DNA of 64,000 bases from Coleofasciculus sp040219735 (GCA_040219735.1 JAVJRX010000098.1), one strand, 5' to 3'; shown: positions 26,667 through 35,890, counted from the stretch's first letter. Numbers and translations: made by a program. The notes: a model not told the origin generated them from the sequence alone.

Positions 26667-27992
26667 TTAAACACGACCCCGTAACATCATCGCCATTTCG
26701 TTTTGAGTCGGCGACATTTCTAGGGCAGTTTCTTCGGTGATACGCCCTTCCTGATAAAGGTTAAACAATGACTTATTCATCGTCATCATACCGTCAAATT
26801 CATTAGCCGCCATCAGTTCGTGAACTTCCTCATATTCACCCTTGCGGATATAATCCCGAATCGCTTCTGTATTAATCAGAATGTCGTGGAAGGCGGCACG
26901 TTTACCATCAGTGGTGCGACATAACCCTTGGGCAATGATTGCCACCATTGATTCAGCAAAAGCGATACGGATGGCGTGTTGTTCTTCTGGATTATAAAGA
27001 TTGAGAATCCGTTCAATGGTCTTCACCGCACTGTTCGTGTGCAGCGTTCCCATAACCAAGTGACCCGTCTGAGCGGCTTTCAGCGCTGTGTTAACGGTAC
27101 CTCTATCCCGCATTTCCCCCACCAGAATCACATCCGGATCTTCCCGCAAGGAGGCTTTTAAAGCGTTGTCAAATTGGAGGGTATGAGCGCCGACTTCCCG
27201 CTGTTTAATTAGGGCTTTTTGGCTTTTGTGAACAAATTCAATCGGGTCTTCAATCGTAATGATATGCTTCGGCATCTCCTTGTTCATATAGTCAATCATT
27301 GCCGCTAGCGTCGTTGACTTACCTGAACCAGTTGGACCGGTGACCAAAATCAGACCCTTGTGGTAATGACAGACATCCCTGAGAATTGGAGGGAGTCGCA
27401 ACTGCTCCATCGTCAAAATCTTGAGTGGAATCAAGCGCATGACTATTGCAGGTCCAGTCAGGGAGTCGAAGATATTAATCCGCACCCGGGCAAAGTCATA
27501 CTGTGCTGCACCATCAAACTCCAGTTCGTTTTGGAAGCGGCGAATTTCTTCATCCGTGAGGATTTCTCGCAACCAACTCATAAACGTCGCTTGATCAGTT
27601 ACAGGATAGTCTGTATGTTCCATTTCCCCTCGGTTTCGCATCCGAGGGACTTCACCCACACCAACGTGAACGTCAGAAAATCCCTTGTCATAAGCCTCGC
27701 GGATAAGCTGGGCTAATGTTGGCTGTCCGGGAGCAAGTCCCGCACTCGGTGGTGGTGTCCGGGGTTTAGCGCCGGGTGAAGCTTGACGAGAACTGGGTGC
27801 TGTTTTAACGGCGGTAGGAGCTGATGCAGATTGACCCGCTTTGGGCGGCATCGGCATCGTTTGAGAGGGCATCGCTTGCGTCGCACCTGGGGGAGCTTGC
27901 CGGGGAACTGCCCCCCTTGGCGGTGGCGGTGGGGCTGGAGGAACGCGGGGTGGGGGGGGTGGCGCAATCGGAGGTCGTTTTGGATCGGTCAT
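26667..27992 (-). CDS. pilT: Type IV pilus retraction ATPase PilT
   Basis: Hexameric motor that depolymerises pilin for twitching motility and DNA uptake. The 441-residue protein starts with a roughly 80-residue Pro/Ala-rich tail (PPPPPRVPPAPPPPPRG) typical of cyanobacterial PilT. Then come the N-terminal PAS-like domain, Walker A GPTGSGKSTT (219-228), the Asp box around ITIEDPIEFVH, Walker B SLREDPDVILVGEMRD, the His box (HLVMGTLHTNSA) and the PilT-specific AIRIAFAESMVAIIAQ. All catalytic motifs are intact. No other pil gene is adjacent in the window. Confidence 0.95.
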   Translation of the reverse strand: MTDPKRPPIAPPPPPRVPPAPPPPPRGAVPRQAPPGATQAMPSQTMPMPPKAGQSASAPTAVKTAPSSRQASPGAKPRTPPPSAGLAPGQPTLAQLIREAYDKGFSDVHVGVGEVPRMRNRGEMEHTDYPVTDQATFMSWLREILTDEEIRRFQNELEFDGAAQYDFARVRINIFDSLTGPAIVMRLIPLKILTMEQLRLPPILRDVCHYHKGLILVTGPTGSGKSTTLAAMIDYMNKEMPKHIITIEDPIEFVHKSQKALIKQREVGAHTLQFDNALKASLREDPDVILVGEMRDRGTVNTALKAAQTGHLVMGTLHTNSAVKTIERILNLYNPEEQHAIRIAFAESMVAIIAQGLCRTTDGKRAAFHDILINTEAIRDYIRKGEYEEVHELMAANEFDGMMTMNKSLFNLYQEGRITEETALEMSPTQNEMAMMLRGRV

Positions 27993-28134
27993 GGTTGGAC
28001 TACCACTCTACAACTTAAGTTGAATTTTCTATACTGGTGCTGACAGCTATTTACCCCCTACTATAGAACTATATCTAGCCGATCGAAAAGTTTTCTGTTG
28101 TTAACCCTTGAGACACAGAAGAAGCAGTGGACTT

Positions 28135-30669
28135 TCACGGGAGGATTTCTGTCACGGTGATAATTGTTTCGTCGGACTTGAGTTTAACCAAGCGATCGCC
28201 ACACCCATCTTTGCCGGACAACTTTACAGATTTTAAAGATACATTCATGACTTGATTATCACTGGTTAGCAAAACAGCCGTCTCTGTTTGAGAGGCGTTG
28301 ACTAATCCGATCAACCGATCCGTCGATGTTTTAAACTGAAGGGCTTGAGTGCCGAGATCCCCGCGTTTGATGCGCCTGACTACATTGAGTCCTAGGCGTT
28401 TGCCATAGCCTTGCTCAGATACCAGTAAAAGATTCTCGTTGGGAGCGATCGCCACACATCCAACTAATTGCTCCCGACGCCGCAGTCGCAACCCTTGATT
28501 TCCTTGGGCTGTACGCCCCATAATCGGCAAATTTTCGTCGTTAATTTCAAAGCGTAATAAGCGCCCACTACTGGTGGCAATAATCAGATCATCATTGGGT
28601 CGAGCAAGGCTGACATAGGCAAGAGAATCCTCCTCTTTGAGTTTGATCAGCGTTAAACCCCGTGCCGTTAGGTTAAGTAACTCTGTAGCGGGAAGACGCT
28701 TAACTCGCCCCTGTTGCGTGAGCAAAATCAGGCTGAGAGATTCGGTGAGTTCTAGGGGTCGAAAATGGGCAATAACAGTTTCGGATTGAGCCGCATCGGG
28801 GAGAAGACGAGTCAAGGGGATGCCTTGCTTGCGTCCGGCGGCTGGCGGGATATCTTGCACTTTCAAGGGGTAGGCTTTCCCCCCACTGGTTAGGGTGGCA
28901 AATTCTGACTGGGTGGTGGTTTGCTGCGTCTGAACCACAAAATCGTTCCCATCTTTTATCGAGGGTTGGGATTTGGGATCAGGTGCCGAACGCAGTCGCT
29001 GTACATGTCCTTGATAGGTAAACTCCAGAACCGTTTGTTCGGCTTCCGTGTCGCTAGGACTCGGCGATGGGGATTTCGAGGTAGAGGTTTTAGGGTTTTC
29101 TGACGTTTTGCTTCCCTTACTGGTCTGTTTTTCCGATTTTGGCTGTTTTGGTTCTTTGAGAGATTTCGGCGATCGGATCTTGGTGCGACGTGGATCAGCG
29201 TATTTGCGTTTGAGCGATCGCAACTCTTTTTTCAGGGCTTTGAGTAATTCATTTCGGCTACTGAGTAATCCCTGGAGGGTTTCAATTCGGGTGGTGAGTT
29301 CCTCAAATTCAGTCTGAAGTTTTTGCCGTTCTAACCCCGTGAGGCGGCGCATCGGCATGGCGAGGATGGCATCAGCTTGACTCTCACTCAGGTTTAACTG
29401 CTCTTGAAAACGAGTTTTGGCGGTTGTGCCATCAGCCGCATGGGTGAGGATTTCAATAACGCGATTGAGTTGTTTCAAGCAGATCAATAACCCTTCCACC
29501 AGATGACGCCGTTGTTGTTTCTGGTCAAGTTCATAAGTATATTGCCGGGTCAGGGTTTGTTCACGGAACCTTAAAAATTCTTCCAGACATTGCCGTAGGG
29601 GTAGCTGGCGGGGCTGTCCATTGACCAATGCCAGCATAATTGCGCCAAAGTTACTTTGTAGGGGAGTTTGTTTATAGAGGTGTTTGAGAACATCCCGAGG
29701 ATGAGCGTCCCGTTTGAGTTCCACAACCACCCGCATCCCCCGGCGATCGCTTTCATCGCGCAAATCGGCAATTCCCTCTAAGCGTCCATGGTTGACCAGA
29801 TCGGCAATTTTTTCAATCCAAGCCGCCTTATTTACTTGGTAGGGTAATTCGGTGACAATGAGCGCCGTGCGGCGATGACGGCGAGTGCGACCCACTTGAA
29901 TCTCTTCCACTTTAGCGATTCCCCGCACTGGAATAATGCCCCGCCCACTGCTATAGGCATCCCGAATTCCCGACGTATCGATAATTTCACCCCCCGTGGG
30001 AAAATCCGGTCCTGGAATTAATTTCCACAATTTCTCATCCGCCAGATCCGGGCGATCAATCAAAGCGATTAGCCCATCCACAATCTCGCCCAGATTATGA
30101 GGAGGAATATTGGTTGCCATGCCAACCGCGATGCCAGAGCAACCATTGAGCAGTAAAATGGGTAGTTGAGCGGGTAAAACCACTGGCTCTTGTTGAGAGC
30201 CGTCGAAATTATCGATAAAATCAACGGTTGCCTCGCCAATTTCTGATAGGAGGGCTTCATGACTAATGGGAGACAGCCGCGTCTCTGTGTAACGCATGGC
30301 AGCCGGTGGGTCGTTATCCACCGACCCAAAATTGCCATGACCCCCCAATAGTGGATAGCGAGTGGAAAAGTCTTGGACCAAGCGCACCATAGCATCGTAT
30401 ACAGCTTGATCCCCGTGGGGATGATATTTCCCCAAAACATCACCCACTACGCGAGCGCACTTGCGGTAGGGTCTATCGGGTGTTAAACCCAATTCGTACA
30501 TGGCATACAAGATACGCCGATGCACGGGCTTTAGACCGTCGCAAACGTCTGGCAGGGCACGCCCAACGATGACACTCATGGCATATTCAAGATATGACTG
30601 TTGCATCTCTGCATGGAGGGGCGTGGGAATAACTTGACCAGTCGCCAGCAGATTCAACTGTTTTGCCAT
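28135..30669 (-). CDS. Type IIA topoisomerase A subunit (DNA gyrase A / ParC type)
   Basis: 844 residues. The breakage-reunion core has SYLEYAMSVIVGRALPDVCDGLKPVHRRILYAM, the KYHPHGD motif, and the active-site Tyr in AAMRYTETRLS. A charged low-complexity linker (about residues 500-560, many Ser/Lys/Pro) precedes a C-terminal beta-pinwheel of about five blades. I cannot find a canonical GyrA box (QRRGGKG) in the pinwheel; related blade motifs are GRTAQGNQGLRLRR and IKRGDLGTQALQF. Cyanobacteria often carry two A-subunit paralogues, and this may be the ParC-like or second copy, so no symbol is given. Confidence 0.93.
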   Translation of the reverse strand: MAKQLNLLATGQVIPTPLHAEMQQSYLEYAMSVIVGRALPDVCDGLKPVHRRILYAMYELGLTPDRPYRKCARVVGDVLGKYHPHGDQAVYDAMVRLVQDFSTRYPLLGGHGNFGSVDNDPPAAMRYTETRLSPISHEALLSEIGEATVDFIDNFDGSQQEPVVLPAQLPILLLNGCSGIAVGMATNIPPHNLGEIVDGLIALIDRPDLADEKLWKLIPGPDFPTGGEIIDTSGIRDAYSSGRGIIPVRGIAKVEEIQVGRTRRHRRTALIVTELPYQVNKAAWIEKIADLVNHGRLEGIADLRDESDRRGMRVVVELKRDAHPRDVLKHLYKQTPLQSNFGAIMLALVNGQPRQLPLRQCLEEFLRFREQTLTRQYTYELDQKQQRRHLVEGLLICLKQLNRVIEILTHAADGTTAKTRFQEQLNLSESQADAILAMPMRRLTGLERQKLQTEFEELTTRIETLQGLLSSRNELLKALKKELRSLKRKYADPRRTKIRSPKSLKEPKQPKSEKQTSKGSKTSENPKTSTSKSPSPSPSDTEAEQTVLEFTYQGHVQRLRSAPDPKSQPSIKDGNDFVVQTQQTTTQSEFATLTSGGKAYPLKVQDIPPAAGRKQGIPLTRLLPDAAQSETVIAHFRPLELTESLSLILLTQQGRVKRLPATELLNLTARGLTLIKLKEEDSLAYVSLARPNDDLIIATSSGRLLRFEINDENLPIMGRTAQGNQGLRLRRREQLVGCVAIAPNENLLLVSEQGYGKRLGLNVVRRIKRGDLGTQALQFKTSTDRLIGLVNASQTETAVLLTSDNQVMNVSLKSVKLSGKDGCGDRLVKLKSDETIITVTEILP

Positions 30670-30804
30670 GAGTTCTGTTTCCTAATTTCTAACCACAACG
30701 AGATGAAAATTTGATTTTTTTGGTGGCAACATTGCCCAGTCCCTGTCAGACTGATGATTAAACCGCACTTTTGTTGAAAAGACGACTTTCTTGATGCAAC
30801 GCCC

Positions 30805-31206
30805 ATGAAAACCGTTCTGATTGTAGAAGACGATCCCATTAATCTTCGCGTTTTTTCTAAAATTCTCACGAAGCGGGGTGGCTTGAATGTCAAGGGAACC
30901 GAAGATGTAGAGGAGGTCATGAAAATTGCCCACGCGGGAGATGCAGATATTATCTTGATGGATGTTTCCCTGGCTCACAGTGTTTACCAGGGTAAGCCAG
31001 TGGACGGCATCAAGATTACCCAGATGCTCAAAGCTGATGCTCAAACCAGCAATCTGCCCATTATATTAGTCACGGCTCATGCTATGGAAGGCGATCGCGA
31101 AAACTTTCTTAAGCAAAGTGGTGCTGATGGTTATATCTCTAAACCTGTTGTGGATCATCAACAGTTTGTCGATCAAATCCTGGCACTTCTGCCTAAAGAT
31201 GATTAG
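30805..31206 (+). CDS. CheY-like single-domain response regulator
   Basis: 133 residues, a lone receiver domain with all phosphorylation residues: acidic pair D9/D10, phospho-acceptor D53 (IILMDVSLAH), T90 (LVTAHAM) and K113 (ISKP). It belongs to the stand-alone MKTVLIVEDDPINLRVF type. The gene is divergent from the topoisomerase gene. No kinase is adjacent, so the partner is unknown. A partial second copy of the locus with a wrecked gene lies 1.28 kb downstream (32008-32268), so this region has been duplicated. Confidence 0.92.
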   Translation: MKTVLIVEDDPINLRVFSKILTKRGGLNVKGTEDVEEVMKIAHAGDADIILMDVSLAHSVYQGKPVDGIKITQMLKADAQTSNLPIILVTAHAMEGDRENFLKQSGADGYISKPVVDHQQFVDQILALLPKDD

Positions 31207-31397
31207 TCAAACCTGAGTGAGAGCGACGCCTCCAATAACCAATCTTCGGATCGGGACATCAATCCTCTGGAACTGGGTGCTGACATTGCCGAAAAACTGG
31301 AGTCTTACTAAAGTACGTATGTACTGTACCACAACAGTTTCGGCAAAATACAGAGGATGAGAAAGTTTAGCTTTTTTGCCGGAAGCCCCACACCATA

Positions 31398-31466
31398 CCT
31401 GTAATCAGGTTGGCGTTGGGATGGATAGGCGGTCAATCGATGGGGTTCAATACCCCGGAGATTGAC
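31398..31466. other. Hairpin-rich segment (possible structured RNA)
   Basis: ACCTG-TAAT-CAGGT (31398-31411) is a perfect stem-loop. GTCAATC (31432-31438) pairs with GATTGAC (31460-31466), and nested inside is GGGG-TTCAATA-CCCC (31442-31456). The nested arm looks superficially like a tRNA T-arm, but no tRNA cloverleaf surrounds it. Confidence 0.45.
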
Positions 31467-31716
31467 AACTTTCAGATCAGTTCACGGTAACATCTGACTG
31501 GGTTCTCTCTGTTGCTTTGCAAAATCTAGCTAGGTGTTCATATTCCCTGTCTGATACTCGTGTTGTCACTTGGTGCATAGTTGTCAATCTGATTTCAAGA
31601 TGCTACTATATCATTGTACAGGTTAATCAATCACAGCTAACCGCTGCCTGTACACCGAACCAAGACAACCACCGAATATGGGGTTGGGTTCAGAAACAAG
31701 CTACTCGTAGTTGCAT

Positions 31717-31875
31717 CTGTGGACGGGTAAAATTTATGCAGCTACATTGGGTGAACAAAACTTTGTATTGTTCCGGCGCGGTGGGGCATCCCGTGTCGTT
31801 AATAAAGCCAAGAGTCTCCTAAGCAATAGCCGGATTGTCTTGGAAGCTTACACCGTAATCTTTGATTCGGTGTAA
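31717..31875 (+). pseudogene. C-terminal fragment of an unidentified protein
   Basis: One plus-strand frame reads TGKIYAATLGEQNFVLFRRG, then GASRVVNKAKSLLSNSRIVL and EAYTVIFDSV before TAA at 31873. The composition is protein-like, but stops interrupt it upstream and there is no start. I do not recognise the family. Confidence 0.35.
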
Positions 31876-32081
31876 GAGATGTCACAACCCTTGCTATCGG
31901 TTCCCGTTGATACCATCCCCTAATACCGAGTCGTTTTCAATCCTAGTCGATCAGAGCTACCGGGAACAGGGGGGGTAGGGGAAGCCGGGATAGAGAACTT
32001 GGTCTGTATTGCCCAGTCCCTATCAGACTGATGATCACATCGCACTTTTGGGGAAAAGATAATGTTCTTGATGCAATGCCT

Positions 32082-32180
32082 ATGAAAACCGTTCTGATTG
32101 TAGAAGACGATTCCATTAATCTTCGCGTTTTTTCCAAAATTCTCACGAAGCGGGGACCCTTCTTGGTAGAGGACGATTAA
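32082..32180 (+). pseudogene. Truncated duplicate of the CheY-like response regulator
   Basis: The first 24-25 codons match the gene at 30805 almost exactly (MKTVLIVEDDSINLRVFSKI, then LTKRG). The middle of the receiver domain is deleted, leaving a 32-codon frame ending FLVEDD and TAA. The upstream 74 bp are also duplicated (30731 and 32008 blocks, 148 bp with the same offset). The downstream flank matches 31261-31363. It lacks D53, T90 and K113 and cannot function. Confidence 0.88.
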
Positions 32181-32420
32181 TCCTTTGTAACTGGGTGCTG
32201 ACATTGCCGAACCACTAGAGTCTTGCTAAATACCACAACCGTTTCGGCAAAATATAGAGGATGAAAAACTTCAGAAAGCTTGCTATCGGTTTTGTTTATA
32301 CATCCCCTGATACCATACCTTAGATGGGGGAGGAATGTAGAGACGCTTCTTGCATCGCGTCTGGGAATGCTCATAGAAGCGTCTGAAGTTTCGCGGGAAG
32401 TTATTCACTCAAATTTTGAT

Positions 32421-33314
32421 TTAAGGAATAACTTCCACTTGTACAGGAACATTGCCACTAGGGGCAATGGTTGCCTGGATTCTGGGGTTTGCCAAGAATT
32501 TTTGAGTATCAGAGAGCAGACGTTCACCCCAAAGATTTTCCTTGAGGAACTCTAAATCAGCATAACGCTCATCTGACCGGATGGCAGTTTCCCCTAGGGC
32601 AAGTCCTCTGTCTTGTTTCCCTTGGGTATAAAGTGCTACCGCTACAGCCAGCTTAGGTTCAGCGGCTTCTGGATCAATCGCGATCGCAGCTTGCCATTTC
32701 TCAATCGCGCCAGCCACATCTCCCTGCTCATACTTAACCAACCCAATATTATTGATTGCGGGCCACACGGGCCACGTATCGCTGGTTCCCTGAGCAGCGG
32801 CTTTTTGGTATGCCGCGATCGCCATTGGATACTGATCCAGCATATAGTAGGCGTTGCCTAAATCAAACAATGCTTCGGGAACATCAGATTCTAGCTTCAA
32901 ACCAGCTTCTAATTTGGAGACAGCTGTCCGATAGTCCCCTTTCTGAAAATAGGTATTTCCCAAGGAGAAGAGAACACCAGCCTCTTCGGGTTTCAAGGAT
33001 TGAGCCTTAGAAAGCGCCTCAATTCCCTCATCCAATTGCTGGTTTTGTACATACAAGGTTCCCAAAATAAACCAAGTTTCAAAACTATTGGGGGCAAGCT
33101 GAGTTGCTAATTTAGCTCTAGACAATGCTAGATCGTATTGCTGAAAACGGGTAAGCTGAACGGCATCCTGCGCTAGATTCAAGCCTTGCTGCTCTAATTC
33201 CTCAGCATCGAGCTGTAGAGTATAGGGCAGTAGGGCTTGGGCGGATACAGGAGCAGGTTTGCTCAACCAAGCCAGCAGAACAAAAATGGGCAATAACAGA
33301 ATACGTTTGAACAC
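32421..33314 (-). CDS. Exported tetratricopeptide-repeat protein
   Basis: 297 residues. Residues 1-26 are a signal peptide (LLLPIFVLLAWLSKPAPVSAQA), so the protein is periplasmic or thylakoid-lumenal. At least four to five TPR units follow (for example ETWFILGTLYVQNQQLDEGIEAL, VLFSLGNTYFQKGDYRTAVSKL, ALFDLGNAYYMLDQYPMAIAAYQ, NNIGLVKYEQGDVAGAIEKWQ). TPRs form superhelical protein-binding scaffolds. A conserved C-terminal stretch (YADLEFLKENLWGERLLSDTQKFL) suggests a defined cyanobacterial family, but the partner is unknown. Confidence 0.88.
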   Translation of the reverse strand: MFKRILLLPIFVLLAWLSKPAPVSAQALLPYTLQLDAEELEQQGLNLAQDAVQLTRFQQYDLALSRAKLATQLAPNSFETWFILGTLYVQNQQLDEGIEALSKAQSLKPEEAGVLFSLGNTYFQKGDYRTAVSKLEAGLKLESDVPEALFDLGNAYYMLDQYPMAIAAYQKAAAQGTSDTWPVWPAINNIGLVKYEQGDVAGAIEKWQAAIAIDPEAAEPKLAVAVALYTQGKQDRGLALGETAIRSDERYADLEFLKENLWGERLLSDTQKFLANPRIQATIAPSGNVPVQVEVIP

Positions 33315-33348
33315 GGCGGAGTCTCAAACCACAATAAGGAATCTTCAG

Positions 33349-33858
33349 CTACGGTGACATCCTCCGACGATGTAATCTTTGATTCATCGTCGGCTTCCCA
33401 ACCTCACGATTGGGCATTGCTCCCCTACGCCAGTTATCTAGGCACATAACCCCCGACACCTCGACTTGAGAGCCAATTTCTTGCTTCTCCAGAGTCCCTG
33501 GATACGTTTCTATTCCACGATTACAGATTTCTTGGGCAGCCGCCACATCACGATCTACTTCATAATGGCACTCACGACAGTCATGGATTCGGTCTGAGAG
33601 TTCTTTGCTGACCGTGATTCGGCAATTCGGGCAAGTCTGAGAAGTTCCCCGATGGTCTACTTCTCCCACAAATACCCCTTGTTTCTTGCCAACCCACTTG
33701 AGGATAGAGCGAAACTGCCCAAACCGGGCGTCAATCGTATGCTTCCCTAAAAAGCCCTTGACCATAATACGCCAATCAATGTCTTCAACAAAGATAGTAT
33801 CCGCCATAGCGCAGAGTTTATGGGCAAGCTTAAATTGATAATCTTTCCGCTTGAAAGC
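33349..33858 (-). pseudogene. 5'-truncated tnpB remnant (IS200/IS605 group)
   Basis: Only the C-terminal part of an OrfB/TnpB protein remains. It starts after an in-frame TAA near 33861 and reads FKRKDYQFKLAHKLCAMADT, then IFVEDIDW (RuvC Glu region). The zinc ribbon follows (CPNC and CRECHYEVDRDVAAAQEI, the last RuvC Asp). The first RuvC Asp and the N-terminal half are missing. The right-end-like hairpin TCCGACGATG...CATCGTCGG lies at about 33360-33388. Confidence 0.85.
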
Positions 33859-33889
33859 TTAGATTCTACCACATCTATTTTAAGTCGTA

Positions 33890-33927
33890 AATTTGACATC
33901 CCCACCGCCCTGCAAGGACGGTGATTC
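33890..33927 (-). mobile_element. Orphan right end of a second IS200/IS605-type element
   Basis: On the minus strand GGGAATCACCGTCCTTGCAG and GGCGGTGGGGATGTC match the usual hairpin right end of cyanobacterial tnpB elements, with CCGTCC pairing with GGGCGG. It abuts the truncated tnpB at 33349-33858, so two elements have decayed here. Confidence 0.5.
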
Positions 33928-34175
33928 CCTACCAGTCAAACAGCGATAGCTGAATGTACTCAAGGGTGGGGTCAGTACGGTTAGTATGGAAATAAAGGAA
34001 CTTGAACGGCTTAGACGGGCGTCGTTGACGTAGCACCAACTGAGATAGCCAAATCGGTGCAACGGAAACAGATGATTGATTGTTTGTTTTTGCGCCTTGC
34101 GAGGAAAATAAGTGTTCACTCCTTAAAAGCAAAAACTCTGCTGTAGCAGATTGATGGGGAAACCTGACACAGACT

Positions 34176-35618
34176 ATGGGTAAAGTCAATAATCCTCTCC
34201 CTTGGATAATGGGAATCATCACAGCCAGCCTTCTTGTCGCGGGCGGTGCTGGATATTGGGTGATTGCGGCAAAACCAGCCAAAATTAACCTTGATGAACT
34301 GACTGTGCCAGTGGATGTGCAGGATTTAGCGGTGAAAATCAAAGCAAATGGCACGGTACAACCGATTCAAACAGTCAACCTCAGTCCGAAAACGTCGGGT
34401 CGTTTGGTCAAGCTGGAAGTCGAACAAGGGGATCAGGTTGACGCGGGAGATGTGGTTGCGGTAATGGAGCAAGACGATGTTAAAGCTCGGTTTTTAGGAG
34501 CTAGAGCTGACCTACAGCAGGCACAAGCCCGTCTCGCTGAAGCCAAAGCTGGTCCTCGTCCTGAAGAAATTGCCCAAGCCAACCAGCGATTTCAGCAAGC
34601 ACAAGCTCGTTTGGCTGAAGCTCTCGTCGGTAATCCTAGAGAAATTGACCAAGCCGTTGCTCAAGCCCAAACTGCCAGTTCTCGCTTAGATTTAGCCACA
34701 GTACGAGTCCAACGGTATAAGTACTTGGTGGATGAGGGGGTGGTATCCCAAGATCGGTTCGATGAGGCATTAACTGAAGCCCGCACCGCTAAAGCCCAGC
34801 TTGAGGAAGCCAAACAACGCTTAGCCCAAGTCCGCAATACTAAAAACACTGAGGATGAAGCTAGCCCAGAGATTGTGCAGCTCAAAGCGGCGGTCAACGA
34901 AGCTGGTTTCGCTGTGCAGCAACTGCTCAAGGGAACTCGCCCAGAAGAAATTGCCCAAGTCGAAGCTGCAGTAGAAGCGGCGAAAGCCCAAGCCCAAGCT
35001 GCCTACATCCAACTACAAGACACGATTATTCGTGCGCCTTTTCCGGGAATTATCACTCAGAAATATGCCACGGTTGGCGCATTTGTCACGCCGACAACCT
35101 CCGCATCGAGTACGGCTTCAGCTACATCCACATCAATCGTGGCATTAGCCACCCAACAACTGGAAGTTTTGGCTGCGGTTCCCGAAGTTGATATTGGACA
35201 AATTCAAGAAAAACAGCCGGTACAAGTGGAATCAGATGCGTTTCCGGATCAGGTTTTCCGAGGTCAGGTGAGACTGGTTGCCCCAGAAGCTGTTGAAGAG
35301 AATGATGTTACGTCTTTTCAAGTGCGAGTTGCCCTGGCACCCGAAGCGCAAGAGACATTGCGTTCAGGTATGAATGTTGACTTGACATTTTTAGGGGAAC
35401 CTATTAGCAATGCTCTGGTTGTTCCTACAGTGGCGGTTGTGACTCAAGAGGGCGAATATGGAGTTATGGTGCCTGATTTTGAAGATCAGCCTAAGTTTAA
35501 ACCTGTCACAGTTGGAGCCACGATTGAGGCTAAAACTCAGATTATCCGTGGATTGAGAGAAGGAGAAAGGGTGTTTATTGATTTACCTGAAAACTATAAT
35601 TCTGACGAAGAAGAGTAG
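34176..35618 (+). CDS. HlyD/MacA-type periplasmic adaptor of an ABC exporter
   Basis: 480-residue membrane fusion protein. It has an N-terminal anchor (residues 9-31, IMGIITASLLVAGGAGYWVI), the split lipoyl domain (VKIKANGTVQPIQTVNLSPK...GDQVDAGDVVAVMEQDD and later IIRAPFPGIITQKYATVGAF), and a long Ala/Gln/Glu-rich alpha-helical hairpin (about residues 105-285). A C-terminal beta-barrel and membrane-proximal domain follow (LRSGMNVDLTFLGEP, LVVPTVAVV). The helical hairpin contains a duplicated unit (QAQARLAEAKAGPRPEEIAQ and QAQARLAEALVGNPREID). It is first in a plus-strand set with a MacB-like permease and a separate ATPase, so it probably bridges to a TolC-like channel. Confidence 0.92.
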   Translation: MGKVNNPLPWIMGIITASLLVAGGAGYWVIAAKPAKINLDELTVPVDVQDLAVKIKANGTVQPIQTVNLSPKTSGRLVKLEVEQGDQVDAGDVVAVMEQDDVKARFLGARADLQQAQARLAEAKAGPRPEEIAQANQRFQQAQARLAEALVGNPREIDQAVAQAQTASSRLDLATVRVQRYKYLVDEGVVSQDRFDEALTEARTAKAQLEEAKQRLAQVRNTKNTEDEASPEIVQLKAAVNEAGFAVQQLLKGTRPEEIAQVEAAVEAAKAQAQAAYIQLQDTIIRAPFPGIITQKYATVGAFVTPTTSASSTASATSTSIVALATQQLEVLAAVPEVDIGQIQEKQPVQVESDAFPDQVFRGQVRLVAPEAVEENDVTSFQVRVALAPEAQETLRSGMNVDLTFLGEPISNALVVPTVAVVTQEGEYGVMVPDFEDQPKFKPVTVGATIEAKTQIIRGLREGERVFIDLPENYNSDEEE

Positions 35619-35725
35619 GGGAAATGTGGAGAAGTTTAAGGGTGACCAAGATCGCTAATTACCAATCCGTCTTTGTTACCTCTTTGATCTGTTGGTCTTC
35701 CGAAAAACCCTCTCTAGGTAAACAT

Positions 35726-35890
35726 TGTAGGGGCGACCCGCCATACCCAATCAACATTACCTAACCCTTAATTTTACCGGGTCGCCCCCCGCAGGGTATC
35801 GGTAATTATCTGACACTGCATTTAGACAGGGGCGAGTCGATATAGGTTAATTCTTACACCGCCTATTATGTGCAGCGACTCGCCCCTACA
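35726..35890. repeat. 165-bp MITE-like element with TGTAGGGGCGA terminal inverted repeats
   Basis: The outer ends TGTAGGGGCGA (35726-35736) and TCGCCCCTACA (35880-35890) are perfect inverted repeats. Inside are two perfect 11-bp inverted pairs: GGGGCGACCCG with CGGGTCGCCCC (35730/35778), and GGGGCGAGTCG with CGACTCGCCCC (35829/35876). It lies between the adaptor and permease genes of the exporter. Confidence 0.82.

Larger units (their letters stand above)
31207..32420. other. 1.2-kb degenerate intergenic region with duplication and gene debris
   Basis: The longest gene-poor stretch of the window. It contains a hairpin-rich segment (31385-31500), the tail of an unidentified protein (31717-31875), and a decayed duplicate of the response-regulator locus (32008-32268). 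Near 31965 there is a G-rich tract, and near 32335 a variant of the GTAGAGACG repeat. A 101-codon open frame at 31517-31822 is not convincing. Confidence 0.6.

Noticed and set aside
31441..31457. tRNA T-arm-like GGGG-TTCAATA-CCCC
   Set aside because: No acceptor stem, D-arm or anticodon arm can be built around it.
31517..31822. 101-codon plus-strand frame
   Set aside because: Cys/Trp-rich chance-like composition; another frame in the same DNA looks more protein-like.
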